NCBI GenBank assembly: GCA_977017575.1
Contig: CDRNVI010000023.1
Span: 310,001 to 374,000, forward strand
Reading direction: 5' to 3'
DNA: 64,000 nt
Source of the DNA: Paramoeba atlantica
Lineage: Eukaryota; Discosea
Part shown: one piece after another, positions 10,730 through 21,944 of the stretch
How the letters are laid out: every line of letters starts with the position of its first letter
Position numbering within the stretch: position 1 is the first letter of the stretch
Notes under the pieces: model-generated
Database searches by the model: none
What the model saw: the letters and a program-made list of their open reading frames with translations, nothing else
Told to the model about the DNA's origin: nothing
Position numbers and translations under genes: made by a program

Positions 10730-11732
10730 ATGATTGACAGGTTGCGATACGAGAATATATTACGAGCGGGTGTTTCGTATGCTTTATTGCGCATCTCCTT
10801 CACTACGAGTGTAGATGAGTGTCTTCAGCAACCGGCGCAAAAGAGACGAAAATTTGGAAGTAAGGTGAGCTTCGTAACTTTGCCTGAGATTGAAATGATG
10901 CGTCGGCTCGTCCAATATGTCAAAAAAAACCCTCCCTCATGGAAGAGCACGTCCGCGTGCTCTTGGGAAGGAGTGAAGTGCAACTCTGACTCACAAGTCA
11001 TACAACTCTGGTGGAATCATTTCGATCTTTCCGGAAACATTACATGGATTTTTTTACCTCCCCGCGTTGAAAAAGTTGGAGCTCAACGTCGTCCGAATAA
11101 TGGGCGACTCACAGGGACATTATCCTCCTCTGATTTCACTTCCTCATTGATGATTTTTTCTGTTGCTTATCATTACCATCAAGGAGTATTCGATTTCTCT
11201 ACACTTCCTTCTTCTATGAAAGATCTTATGATATCCTACAATCGTCTACAAGGCACCGTCGACCTGACTCAGCTACCCCCGAATATGAGCATTTCTTAAT
11301 GCTGATCACAACCAATTCGAGGGTACAATTCAACTTTCTTCGTTGCCCAAGACTATCGACTATATTAACTTGAGTTATAATCAATTAAGTGGTACACTTA
11401 ATCTTGATGGTCTCCCAGAGTCACTGTGGAAGTTAGAATTAGGAGGGAACATGTTTGAGGGCACAATTAATGTTTCGTCTCTTTCTCCAAGTTTTAGTGC
11501 TTTGGATGTTTCGAATAACAAAATCAGTGGGGTCGTGGATTTGACAGCGCATGGTCTAGAAGGGATAGGTATTAACCTTTGCGACAATCCTATTACGGCG
11601 GTGATCTACAAAGATTTGCTACCTGGGGTCAGTCAGTGTGGTTATCATCGTATAAACGATTCCGTTACTCGATATACCCCAGAAACGTACGCCGCTTTTA
11701 TGTCAGAAAAATCCGTCAAGAAAGGTGTATGA
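10730..11732 (+). pseudogene. LRR gene with one frame break
   Basis: An LRR-family gene starting at ATG 10730. The first frame (to 11299) carries an N-terminal stretch with a KRRKFGSK basic motif, a conserved cap (SACSWEGVKC) and WWNHFDLSGN, which is nearly identical in pattern to the paralogue at 48274. LRR coding continues in another frame from about 11290 to 11732 (YNQLSGTLNLDGLPESL). One small indel near 11290 explains the shift, because the LRR phase is otherwise uninterrupted. This is either a young pseudogene or a sequencing error. The C-terminal ~45 residues (after DLLPGVSQCGYH) are not LRR and end in lysines. Confidence 0.7.
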
Positions 11733-12043
11733 CTCAAGTTTAATCTCACAAACGGGGGTCGTTTATTGTCAATATTCGACTATTGTTAGCAAAAAATATC
11801 CAAAAAAATTGTTAACAACACGCGAGCCCCCCCTTTACTCTAATGGTTTAAGTTGAGGAGCTGCGGGTGAGGTCCCGCGAGATCCTTCTAAACAAGCTCA
11901 GACATAGATTGTATGTAGTAGCGTAGTTTTTTTCAACGGGTTTGTCCTCACTTACATTTCCATTTTCTGGGTGCGTTTTTCATCATAAATTATGATACAT
12001 GTATTATGATACATGCTATAACTTTTATCATGCTAAAACTCGG
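11733..12043. other. Intergenic, nothing recognised
   Basis: AT-rich DNA with a duplicated TTATGATACATG word near 11990-12015. No gene or structured element was recognised. Confidence 0.4.
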
Positions 12044-13066
12044 ACGGTAGGGACAAATATTTGACGAAAAATTGATTTTTTTCGTAAATGATTCAAAAGT
12101 CCTTTTAAATGTTTTTATGGCATTTGCAGGTTCATGCACCTATTTTAAGCGTTTAAAAGAGACATCACCGCCCGCCCAGCTACCGTCACCCATCCCAGCC
12201 AAGATCCCCCATCCAGCCACCCGCTCAGCCCCTCGAACTAAATCTCGCTTACTGGGGCCAAATCTCTCTTACGGGACTTACGGTAATAGTGGGCGGTCTA
12301 ACACTCCGAGAAATTCGACCAGTCAGATATCCACGAGGAAGAACAATGATCAGTGATCCACACAGCTGCTCCGAATCCACACAGACCCTCCGAATAGGTC
12401 TGAGGTCTGGGGGACCGACTCGGACCCCCCGCATGGAACCAACTCCCCTACCCGATGTGGTCGTTAAAAAACGTTAAACACGTCGGCAGAAACTGGTAGA
12501 GGCGTTCGGACCTCGCACCCCCAAACGTCTGTGAAGGGCCTATTGTGCCACCCTTGAAGGAGAGTGGCAACTTCCCAAAGGGGGAACATCCTGAGGGAGC
12601 CAGCGGCCAGCCGGGGCGACCCGATGCCCTTCATTCACTCAGAAACGCATTTGCCGTCCTGCGATAGTCAGCTGCGTTTGTCAGGTAAGAAAATGTTGAT
12701 TTCATGTGGATCAAATCGTCGAAACTTCCTTCAGATCGCCGGGAAGAAACAAAGTAACCGATCATTCCCAAGTAATCGTCAGGGGAGCTCAAGCGCCCAC
12801 AAGAACGTCTCGCCGCGCTGACTTATTGCACTCTCGACCAGAGTGTTGGATTTCTGGGTGATCTACCCATGGGAAAAGTTTCGATAGAGTGAATTACTAT
12901 GCCATGTTACTAAAGAAGTGTGGTGCAACAAGTTAATAAAATTATGCGCTCAGAGACGCTGAAAATGGCTGCATGAATACGAAAATGATTTGAAAACGTT
13001 TAAAAAATTATTTCGAAAAAAATCAGTTTTGCGTCAAATATTTGTCCCTACTGCCCCTAAAACTCT
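12044..13066 (+). mobile_element. Family B element, complete copy
   Basis: A ~1.02-kb non-coding element. Its ends are inverted repeats of at least 45 bp beginning TAGGGACAAATATTTGACG, with TA at both outer edges. The interior is GC-richer and includes fragments of the CAGTAAGAGAGATTT-type C/G-run element (12240-12290). An inverted, largely colinear copy lies at 60148-62125, and a solo end at 59910-60010. There is no transposase, so it is presumably mobilised in trans by a TA-targeting (Tc1/mariner-like) enzyme. The small frames inside are not genes. Confidence 0.75.
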
Positions 13067-13146
13067 AACTATTTATTGATAAAGCTCTTATCATGCTATT
13101 ATGACGGGAGTGCAAGTCACTGGTTTTCGTCTTTATCTCTTTACTT

Positions 13147-13818
13147 ATGCCGCGACTTGCTAAAGCGCGATCATCTTTTCATCCTCCCGAAGTTCGTTTG
13201 ATTTCCTTCTTGCAAAACGTATATAATACCGATCCTTCCTGGAACGTATTAACTCCATTGCTAAAGTGGAATAAAGTGCAGCCCGCATTTAGATCTCCAA
13301 ACCTCATCCGACTCGAATGGGCGATGATGAACCTGAGAGGAAATCTCACGTGGTGTTCTTTCCCCGTTGAGGTATACCGCATAGATATTTCGCACAACAA
13401 GCTTCAAGGGGAGGTTTCGTTAGGAAATGTGGGGAACGAACTCTTGGAAGCAAAACTTGAACACAATGAGTTTTCATCCGAACTTGATCTAACTTCACTA
13501 CCCTCCAACCTCAACTACTTTACCGTCAATGACAACTTTCTTAACGGAATCCTTGATCTGGCCTCCCTGCCAGCATCCTTGGCAAGACTTCATCTTAATC
13601 AGAACTATTTCATGGGTGTCGTTGATGTTTCTTTTCTTCCTACCTTCATCCGGGTCGACTTGCGAGGAAACAAAGTTCTCGTGTTTCCTGAAGATACTTC
13701 GGAGTCTGCTTGGCCTTCGATTTTGCACGATCACATGGACGAAATTTCTAAGCCACAACACTATTTTGGATGCGCTACGTTAATTACACTACTCGCGTTT
13801 CCTTTTCTTTTTGATTAA
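13147..13818 (+). CDS. Divergent LRR protein with hydrophobic C-terminus
   Basis: A 223-residue LRR protein. The region equivalent to the N-cap is recognisable (NTDPSW...LKWNKV), but both cap cysteines have been lost, unlike in every other family member here. About five LRRs follow (HNKLQGEV, HNEFSSEL, NDNFLNGILDLASLP, NQNYFMGVVD). The protein ends in a ~16-residue hydrophobic run (YFGCATLITLLAFPFLFD), which could be a tail anchor or GPI-attachment signal. There is no N-terminal signal peptide, which favours a tail anchor or means the annotated start is too late. It lies between family B and a cluster of small hairpin elements, on the plus strand like its paralogues. Confidence 0.65.
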   Translation: MPRLAKARSSFHPPEVRLISFLQNVYNTDPSWNVLTPLLKWNKVQPAFRSPNLIRLEWAMMNLRGNLTWCSFPVEVYRIDISHNKLQGEVSLGNVGNELLEAKLEHNEFSSELDLTSLPSNLNYFTVNDNFLNGILDLASLPASLARLHLNQNYFMGVVDVSFLPTFIRVDLRGNKVLVFPEDTSESAWPSILHDHMDEISKPQHYFGCATLITLLAFPFLFD

Positions 13819-13834
13819 TCACTATGCCCCCCAT

Positions 13835-14232
13835 ACCTACTTACCGTCGATCCCCCTAGCACTAAGAAACCCCCTAGTACGAGACATTGGGCCCTTTTGG
13901 GAAGACCGCTGGTAAGAGAGACTTGGCTCAGCAGGCTGGCTGGCTCGCCTTGTGGTCGTCCTGGGACCCTTGGATGGTCGGGTTCCTGAGGCCGTTGGCA
14001 AACGAGAAAATTCCGAAGAAATCACAGAAAACACGAAAATAATTGCGTGCCGCGCATTTTCCTTCAAAAAAGCATTCACCTCCCTTAAGAGAGATTAGGC
14101 TACTTGGTTCGAACTTCGAAAACAATTCTCTTACTGGGGTCTAACGGTAGGAGGCTAAAATATTTCACATATTAGAGGGGGGCTAGAGGCCAGAGGGGGC
14201 CTAGAGGGGCTAAAACATTTAGCCTCCTATTT
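13835..14232. repeat. Small hairpin elements
   Basis: 13848-14150 begins TTACCGTCGATCCCCCTAG and ends TCTTACTGGGGTCTAACGGTA, an imperfect inverted pair typical of the C/G-run elements. 14149-14232 is a separate hairpin with TAGGAGGCTAAAATATTT at one end and the near-complement AAACATTTAGCCTCCTA at the other. Confidence 0.5.
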
Positions 14233-14759
14233 AGGGGAAACGGTCAAATCTCCCTTTTTCCCCCCAATTTTTCAAAAATTTTGAAGGGCATCCTGAACAC
14301 TAAAATTATTTACTTGTATTTCGTCAGCTCATCTTCAAAGGCTGAAATAACGGCTATTCGTGTTTTCAATGTCCCATTTCGCTTATTCATGTGTTGTCCA
14401 TACAGTATCGACCCGAGCTACATACAGTCCATACAGTATACACCCGAGCTCTATATTTTTGTCACACCTTTTCTTAACCTGGTGTGCCACAATTTAGGCC
14501 CTAGAACTTTATTTTCTGTATATTCCCTAGAATGACTTGGTGTAAATAAGTCTCTGTCCTCTCTTTCGTTAATACCAATATTAAAGGACTGTTAAAATCG
14601 TTGAACTCGGAAAACGATTGAACAATTTCTTTTTTTTTGTGGGAAAAAAGGCAGATTCCACCATAGCGACAATTTACTTTGTCTGGGGTCTTGGCAGAAA
14701 TAAATTTATTATCCAGCATTCTACTTTTAGGAATTTCTTTGAAGTAATCTCCCTTTTAT
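14233..14759. other. Intergenic region upstream of the helicase
   Basis: AT-rich, with a short tandem CATACAGT word near 14400-14445. No gene was seen. Confidence 0.45.
14721..14730 (+). promoter_or_regulatory. Candidate trans-splice acceptor for the helicase
   Basis: CTACTTTTAG ends 30 bases before the ATG at 14760. Its position matches similar sites before the SET, BTB and small membrane protein genes. AG is common by chance, so this is only a candidate. Confidence 0.3.
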
Positions 14760-17700
14760 ATGTCTTCAAAGAAGGAAAGAAATCATTCAGCTACAAAGGA
14801 ATTTAACTTGTCGACTTCTCAAGCCGAATATCCTTTCGAAAAGTTTAAGGAAAACAACCCCTTTGTGCAGGTTTACAATACAGATGGTGAGGAAGAACAC
14901 CACCAAAAGGACAACCGTTCCTGTGAGTTTTTGTCGCATCCACGCAATTTACCATTTGTCTTTACCGGAACAAAAAGCATGTCGAATTGGAGCACATCGC
15001 AGCCGAAAGAAGTTTTTACTCCATCGACCGTCAGCGCATCTTCTCGCACATCGTCGATGCAAAGTAGTAACACATTTCGTGAATATAATGTGAAAAGTCA
15101 ATATTCGGCCTCACAAGAGGTCTTTTCCGACTTCGCAGGTATTCAAACCGACTCCCCATCGCAACCAATTTCTTTCTTCAATGGCTCGCAAAAGCAAATC
15201 CGTGCTGTCAATCCGAATGTCGCTCTTCCTGTTTCTTGCACCGATAATGCTCCTTACACTAGTCATATCACACATGGATCTCCATCCGTTCCGCAAGACA
15301 ATTCAATTTGTGACAATCCCTTTTCACTATCTTCCGTCGTTGCACCAGCCCATCCGTTTACACCCCATTTTTCTTACAACCACAGCAGAGCAAGTTTTAA
15401 TTCAATCAACCCTCCCGAAGGTTCTTCACCAACCTCGACGCAAACTAACAGGGTTAACCAAAATTCATCTTCAGCAACCGACGGACTAACCTCCCTTTTC
15501 TCATCCCTCCAAGTCTCCTCTTCGGCGTCCCGCAACCCTCTCGCTCCCGCGAACTCCGAAAACCCCGCAACCTCCAAAACCCTCGCGGCGAGCCTTCAAT
15601 CCGCCTTCTACTCGACACCCCCCCAACCTCCACCCCCACCCCCACCCCCCTCCCCCCACCGTGGGAGGCTACCTCCCCCCACCCCCCTCCCCCACGACCC
15701 TCTCCCCATCGACCCCTACCTCCCCACACTGGTCCACACGATCCAGCACAACCCCGTGACCTGTGTGGTCGGGGAAACGGGCTGTGGGAAAAGTACCCAA
15801 GTCCCTCTCGCACTGTGGCGAAATCTTACCGAAATCTCCCCTCACACGGGAAGAGAGCCCCCATCCCCTGTGAGGGGCGAGACGACCTTTTCGGGGGGGG
15901 GTGAGTCGTCAGCGTACGACTAAGGGGGTAAACCCCCTTAGCCCACGTACTACGACTACTACGGCTAACACGCCCTATTTGGTCGTGACCCAGCCCCGAC
16001 GCTTGGCCGCCATCTCCCTGGCCCAGCGTGTCGCGGCTCTCCTTGGGGAGCCGCTGGGGCGCACGGTGGGGTATGCGATTGCCAACGACAGTGTCGGGGG
16101 GCCACACACACGAATTGTGTTCGTCACCACAGGGTACCTCCTGCAGTCGTTGCTGCATCACACCCGTCTGTGGGACCGTCTCACCCACCTGGTGTTTGAC
16201 GAGGCCCACGAGCGCGGGTTGGAGGAGGATATGACCCTGTTGGTGGTGAAGCTTAAGCTGGCCCGGGAACGGGAGGCGGCCGCGGTAAAAGGGTGGCACG
16301 GTGGACCCCCCCATGACACGTTGGACCCACAGCCTTCGGGTGTCCCTACAAACGCTAAAAGGCTTATCATCATGTCCGCAACGCTGGAGACGGAGCGTTT
16401 TGTGACGTACTTTCACTCGGTTCAAGGCGGACCCCCACCGTGTCTACAAGTCGGCACCCGCCGGTTTCCGGTCGTCGAGTATTATCTCGAGACACTCCCG
16501 TTGGAGATCACCTCCGGGCTCACGCGGGAGGGCACAGAGGCGATCCAGAACTGGGCCTCTCGCCTGGTTCGTCTCCCCCGTGAGCCTCCAGGGCTGGACG
16601 CGATGCATCGCCTGTTGCTTTGCCTTATCCCAGCGGTTTGTAAACCCATGGGATGTGTGCTCGTGTTCCTCCCGGGGCTACAGGAGATGGAACTGCTCTA
16701 CTCCGAGCGTGAGGTTCTACAACAACGTGCCGCACAGCGTTGGGCGGAGACCCCCGACGCCGAGTTGGAGCTTTCCTTCTTTTTGCTCCACTCCACGGTG
16801 CCGCTGGAGGAGCAGCAAAAGGCCACCCGACGGCTCTCCTCGACAAGTTCTCCCGTGTGTCGGGTAATTTTAGCAACGAATCTCGCGGAGACAAGTCTCA
16901 CTATTCCCGATGTCCACATTGTGCTGGACAGCGGGCTTAGTCGACGCGTGTGCTACGCGGAGCGGCAAAAAATGGCACGGCTTCAAACCGTGTGGTGTTC
17001 CCAGGGCGCCGCCCGTCAACGTGCTGGGCGAGCGGGACGTACCCAGACGGGGATCGTGTGTCGTTTATACAGCGAACGTCTCCACGACGTCGTGATGCCT
17101 CCGGTAGAGCCCTCAGAGCTCTACCCGCTGGAATACAGCGTGCTTCGTGCTCGGGTCCACCTGAGAGCCTTTGGGACTCCTCAGGAGGTAATGTCACGTT
17201 TTATCGAGGCTCCGGCCACGGGTGCGGTCGAGGACGCGCTGCGGGGACTGATACAGGCCCAGCTACTCGGCAACCCTCCGGGGTATGAAGTTCGCCCACT
17301 TGGGGTGGTGGTGAGCCAACTTCCATTAAGTGTCACTCACAGCGGGTGGCTCGTTTCGGCAGCGTATTTAGGGATTATCCCCGAGACCCTGGTAGTGGTC
17401 TGTGGGCTTTCACTATCAAAACCGCTGTTTAAATATCCTATGCGGGTGTTTTACGATAACAATGCAGATTATCACGCGGCGTTTGCACAGACCGTTGAAG
17501 GGGTGCGCTCTCTGTCAGCAGGCTTTGCTAATGATATTGTGGCCTTTCTGGTGATTTACCTGGAAGCAAGCACCTATCTCGGAATGGACCGAGCCCAGAC
17601 AAGAGAGGCCGGGCAGTCGAACGCACTGCGTGAGTTTTGTCGAATACACAGTCTGATCTACGCCCGGGTACGGTCCTTTGTGACAGAGGTCCGCGGAATT

Positions 17701-19917
17701 GCACAGAAACTGCTCAAGCTTATACCCACATTGCTCAGTGTGCGAGATCGCCAGCTCCTCGAGGTGATGGAGAAACTGCCCTGTTGTGGAACCTCCCTGA
17801 CGGCAGCCGAAACCACCCGTCTCCTTCGCATGCGTCGAGAAATCAACCCGAATGTTTTCCGGCCGCGTCGTCTGTCTCTGTTTATACTCCTCGCAAGTCA
17901 GTCTCATGTCTTAGTGATGCAGCCCCCACGAGAATCCGAGGCACACCGCGAGCTCAACCCCCAGGAAGTGGAATTCGGTTCCACCTCTCTTATTGTAAAA
18001 AACAGCACAGAAGCGAGTGTTCGGGCCCATTTTGAGGAACTAGGACCTGTGCGTCAGATTACCAAATCGCAGTACGGCAGTCATCTCAAAGTGGAGTTCG
18101 TCAATGACCAATTCTATCACGATGGGTATTTGGAAACAAATGTGGAGAAGGAGAACGATGATTCAGATGAGGAATACTCCTCCTCCTCAGAAGAGGAGTC
18201 CGAAATGTGCGAAAGCTTGAGCACGGTCGAAATCCCTCCTCCCCTTGTCTGTACCTTTTGTGACACCCCCGCACCCCATAGAGAGACCACTCTAGGATCA
18301 AATCCTAATGACAACGACCCCGACGCTAACTCGAATCCTTCCCTGGCCACCTTTTCTTCCTCCTCCTCCTCCTCCTCCTTCTCTCGTGGTTTCTGTTCCT
18401 CTTCCCGCCGAAAATTCTACGGCACGGAGCTCTGCGGCTACAGTGATGACGATGAGGATGCTGATGAAGAAATCGATCCCCAACCGACTAAATCGAGCCC
18501 CACCCCCTCCCCCCCTCCCCCCCTCCTTCGACGCTTCCCCCTCCCCGTCGACCTCCTCCGACGGCTCTACCGTAAAGAAAAAGGCAAACTCCAATCCGAG
18601 TTCGCTCACATCCAGGATAGCCACTTTCTCGGCTTCTCCTCCAAACCGAAAGTTTTGTATCAACTGTTAACCAACCCCAATGCCGGGGTCTTGTTTTCGT
18701 CCTCTTCTTCTTTTTCACAAGATGAAAGCGAAAACAACGAAAACAACAGATTCGTGGGAGGAAAACAAAAGCCACACAAAAGGAGTCCCGCACACGGGGA
18801 CGCCCGTGTGTTTCTCGACAGCTGGAGTGTCGTGGAGGGGTACTACGACAGCTCACCCTACGGTGGGCCCCACCGAGGGGACCACGGCCACGGGGCCAGC
18901 CCCCGGGGCCTGGCCTACCCTCCATTTCCCTCCCCCTTTCCCCGGGCCGCCCCGCCCCGGTACGGGTACGCGCTCCAGACCCAGGCGGTGGGTCGCGAGG
19001 CCCACACGTCCTATGTGGTCACCAGCGCCCTGCTGCCGGGGGTGGAGACCGGGGAGGAGTTCCTGTGCTTTATGGTGTCGCAGTTTAGTGGGCCCCAGGC
19101 CCGGGGGGCCACGGTGTGGGGCGCGGGGCTCGACCCTTCGGGGTTTGTGCGACACTGGGGGTACGGGGACCCCCGGGTCCCGGGCCAGGGTCACGGGTTC
19201 CACCATGTGTACCTCCCCCTGTGGGGGGTGATGGTGATGAATGGGCTGCGGGTGGTCCTCGCGCTGGGGGCGGTGATGGCCCCGATGGTGGGGGGGATGG
19301 GACGGGTGCGACGGCGGGTGAGGGCCTCCCTGGAGGTGTTAAACCGGTTTATGCAGGCCAGGAGGGGGGGGGTGCTGCGTTGTGCGGCGAGGGGTTGTCA
19401 GAGCGTGACCTCGGGTTCGTACGCGAGGGGGACTCACTTTTGTGGGGGGCAGAAGGAGAAGCGCATGACGTTGCGCTTGCCCAACCTTGCGGCGTGTTTT
19501 CAAGCGATGGGGATGAAGGCGCCGTGCTCAGAGAGTGCGGTGGGTTCCCGGGAGGAGCAGCCCAAGCAAGCTCTTCCTTTGATGGATTACGGTGCTCTTT
19601 GGGACACGTTTAAAAAGACGTTCAAAAAACCTTTGAGGAAAAAAGAGGAGAGAAGAGAGTGGGAAGAGGACGGAGAATGGGAAGAGGACGGAGAATGGGA
19701 AGAGGACGGAGAATGGGAAGAGGACGGAGAATGTGAAGCGGAAGGGGATGAGGAAGATGGAGAAGAGGGGGACGAGGAAGAGGGGGACGATTCCTGGATA
19801 GAGGGTCTTCCAAGTGTTCCGAAACCTGTTTTAGAACTCGGCGCCATGTTGTATCCTCTTTTTGAGAATCCCGATGCGAAGAACGTAATTCTGGGACCGC
19901 ACGCATGCTATTATTGA
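14760..19917 (+). CDS. DEAH-box (RHA-type) RNA helicase with long tail, one frame break
   Basis: An ATP-dependent RNA helicase. Residues 1-~330 are Ser/Pro-rich. The helicase motifs are all visible: I GETGCGKST (15771-15797), Ia TQPRRLAA, TTGYLL, II DEAH (16198-16209), III SAT (16375-16383), ETSLTIPD and VI QRAGRAGR (17017-17040). HA2/OB-like sequence follows, and then a weak RRM-like stretch (TSLIVKNSTEASVRAHFEEL, near 17980-18110). The tail has an acidic block, a Pro-rich block, a GC-rich unknown region and an acidic WEEDGE repeat. The frame changes at a nine-G run (15893-15901) inside a ~35-residue insertion between motifs I and Ia; a GTGAGT follows it, but no AG nearby gives an intron that restores frame. 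One fewer G would make the gene continuous (~1,719 codons). Likely roles are RNP remodelling or splicing. Confidence 0.85.
19659..19735 (+). repeat. 18-bp coding tandem repeat
   Basis: About 4.3 units of GAAGAGGACGGAGAATGG encode W-E-E-D-G-E repeats in the acidic C-terminus of the helicase. Such near-identical units usually vary in number between alleles. Confidence 0.85.
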
Positions 19918-20278
19918 ACTGGGACCATGTGAACCGCTTCCAAATTGAAACTTCGTGTTGGCAATCTTGATCTTCATGCACGTATTCTTCGTAATATCCT
20001 ACGTATGCATGAAATATATTTTCTAGTAGCACTTAATACTGTGCTTAATCTATTGAGAACTACTTAGAGTACATCTACTTAGAGCTAAATTAGTTCTTTG
20101 TTCTCTTGATTAATCTAAAACTCTTTCACACAGTACGGAAATTTCATGCAGATTTGATATGAACCAGAAGCGTCTCGCGGTATTTCGTCTCTTTCCTTCA
20201 TTTCCATGTTTTATACCTATTCGAATTCTTTTTTATTATTTTTAGTACCGTTTTCTTGCTACTCTTCCCTTCAACTCC
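19918..20278. other. Intergenic between helicase and SET gene
   Basis: AT-rich. No gene was seen. It holds the helicase 3' UTR and the SET leader. Confidence 0.5.
20228..20245 (+). promoter_or_regulatory. Candidate trans-splice acceptor for the SET gene
   Basis: A T-rich tract ending ATTATTTTTAG lies 33 bases before the ATG. It is the best polypyrimidine-AG signal upstream of any gene here. Confidence 0.4.
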
Positions 20279-21328
20279 ATGACCTCTACCGAGACCCTAC
20301 CTACCCCCCATGAACTCCTCAAGGAGGCACAATCCATGACCGTGGAAAAATTCCTCAATCTCTCCTGCGACTTTCGCATTGCGGTTATCCCCTACTGCTC
20401 CACCGAGCTCCGTCGTGAGATTGCCTCCATGGCGAACGAGACCCCTGAAGAAGAGAAAGTAGACACCTCCGCCGAAACCTCCGAGTCTCCTTCAAAAAAT
20501 ACAGAATGTAAAAGCCCTGCACGTAAGATGGCCAAATCCGCCGAGGAGAACAACACAACCTGCGAAACAACCCCTAAAAGCCAAACCAAAATCTCCCTGG
20601 CGAATTTTAACAAGTACCCCGACAAAGTCGCGCTTCGTCGAGGTCCCATGGGGATCTCTCCGGTCGCTGCGGTGGATCTCGCGGAGAACGAGGAGATCTA
20701 CACGCTCCGTGGACCCATCCTCCCCTACGCGACGGTATTTACCATTCAAGTCACCAAGGAGCTCCACATGAACCCCTATGGGGGATCTGAGTTCCTGGCC
20801 CACAGTTGCCGCCCCAACACCAAGGTGGTGATTGAAAAATTAAAAGGGGAACCGGAGTGTGAGATTCCGGAACAGAAAAAAGAGGAAAGTTCTGCCCAAG
20901 AGGGGGGGGAGAAGAACGAAAACGGGACGCCTAGAAATGAGACCAAAGATTTTATGGTTGCCCACCCCTATGTGCTTCGGGTGATTACGATTGCGGCGAT
21001 TCCCGCCGGGGAGGTGTTGAGTTTCAACTACCTCACCACGGAGTACGCCATGGATGAGCCCTTCGAGTGTGTGTGTGCGGCCCAGGACATGACCACCGGG
21101 GCTGTGATCGGGTCCGTCCCCCCGGACATGACCCCACCGCGGAAACGGAAAGGGTCCCAGACCCGCGCGGGGTCCCTCTCCCCGAGTATCTCCCCCGCCC
21201 GGCTGTTTTGTTTCGGCAAAATCAGCGGGTTCAAGGATTTGAACTCGATGGAGCGGGAGGAGTTGGCGCCGTACTGCACGGAGGTGGTGAAGCAGTGCGC
21301 AATGGAAAACGGGCTGTTGAAACCGTAA
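20279..21328 (+). CDS. SET-domain protein lysine methyltransferase
   Basis: A 349-residue protein that should transfer methyl groups from S-adenosylmethionine to protein lysines. Residues ~1-100 are a helical then Lys/Ser/Glu-rich region. The SET core begins about residue 106 (GPMGISPVAAVDLAENEEIY). The cofactor motif reads LAHSCRPNT where the usual form is NHSC-x-PN. A ~35-residue charged insert (EQKKEESSAQEGGEKNENG) interrupts the core. It resumes with the usual catalytic-end pattern AAIPAGEVLSFNYLTTEYAM and a FECVCAAQDMTTGAVIG post-SET-like end. The tail GFKDLNSMEREELAPY resembles the segment that follows SET in small family members. The Asn-to-Ala change in the cofactor motif could weaken activity. 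The substrate cannot be told. The start is the first ATG after the acceptor-like site. Confidence 0.85.
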   Translation: MTSTETLPTPHELLKEAQSMTVEKFLNLSCDFRIAVIPYCSTELRREIASMANETPEEEKVDTSAETSESPSKNTECKSPARKMAKSAEENNTTCETTPKSQTKISLANFNKYPDKVALRRGPMGISPVAAVDLAENEEIYTLRGPILPYATVFTIQVTKELHMNPYGGSEFLAHSCRPNTKVVIEKLKGEPECEIPEQKKEESSAQEGGEKNENGTPRNETKDFMVAHPYVLRVITIAAIPAGEVLSFNYLTTEYAMDEPFECVCAAQDMTTGAVIGSVPPDMTPPRKRKGSQTRAGSLSPSISPARLFCFGKISGFKDLNSMEREELAPYCTEVVKQCAMENGLLKP

Positions 21329-21944
21329 ATAAATAACAGCCAGCGGAGGGGGGAACGAATGAGGGAGGAAGGTTGATGTAATGTGGTGAAAAAGGGGATA
21401 GATTTTAATACATTTTTTCTTAAATTCCTGTTCTTGTTACGACAGTCACTTTTCCTACTGGTATTTTTACAGTTCGTTTTAAATGTTGTTTGCGTTTTTG
21501 AGGTAGATCACCCTGGTTTCTATTACTTATTATTCGAATGAATGAATATTGTCTACTTTTTATTGGGAAATCCTTGTTCTGTTTACGGGGTTCGTTTAGA
21601 ATTGGTGTTTTCTTCTAGTGTGTTTTGAATATTTTAAGTGAACGTTTCGGAACTGTTTTTGGTCCTATTAATTCTAATAAATGTTATTTCAGATTGCAAT
21701 TAAGTGTTTTTCGTTGTAAATGAATGTTTTTGCTACCTTTTTCGTTATCTGTATCACTGATTCTCATACACTACTAATCTTAGTATCCGAGATCACACTA
21801 AAAATGTATTCGATCTTGATTCTTTTCCACAGACTTTTCCATTCTCTGGCAGTGTTTTAGGCGTAATAGTAATGTTTGTCGTAAAACGCAGTATCTCTTT
21901 TTATTCTTTGTGTTTCCTACAAGCTATTCTATATTCTATTTTTC
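21329..21944. other. Intergenic, AT-rich
   Basis: Poor in structure, with scattered TTT runs and no gene or repeat recognised. It lies between the SET gene and an LRR gene. Confidence 0.5.

Noticed and set aside
12072-12821. Several 60-95 residue frames in family B
   Set aside because: The inverted copy at 61.3-62.1 kb shows them to be repeat sequence without conserved reading frame, and composition is repeat-like.
15454-15813. Gly/Arg-rich minus-strand frames over the helicase (also near 18298-18925 and 57372-57653)
   Set aside because: Antisense shadows of C-rich coding DNA; they lack independent support.
15901-15941. A 41-bp GT-AG intron in the helicase gene
   Set aside because: GTGAGT...CTTAG has the right ends, but removing it leads into the wrong frame. 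An indel in the G run explains the break more simply.
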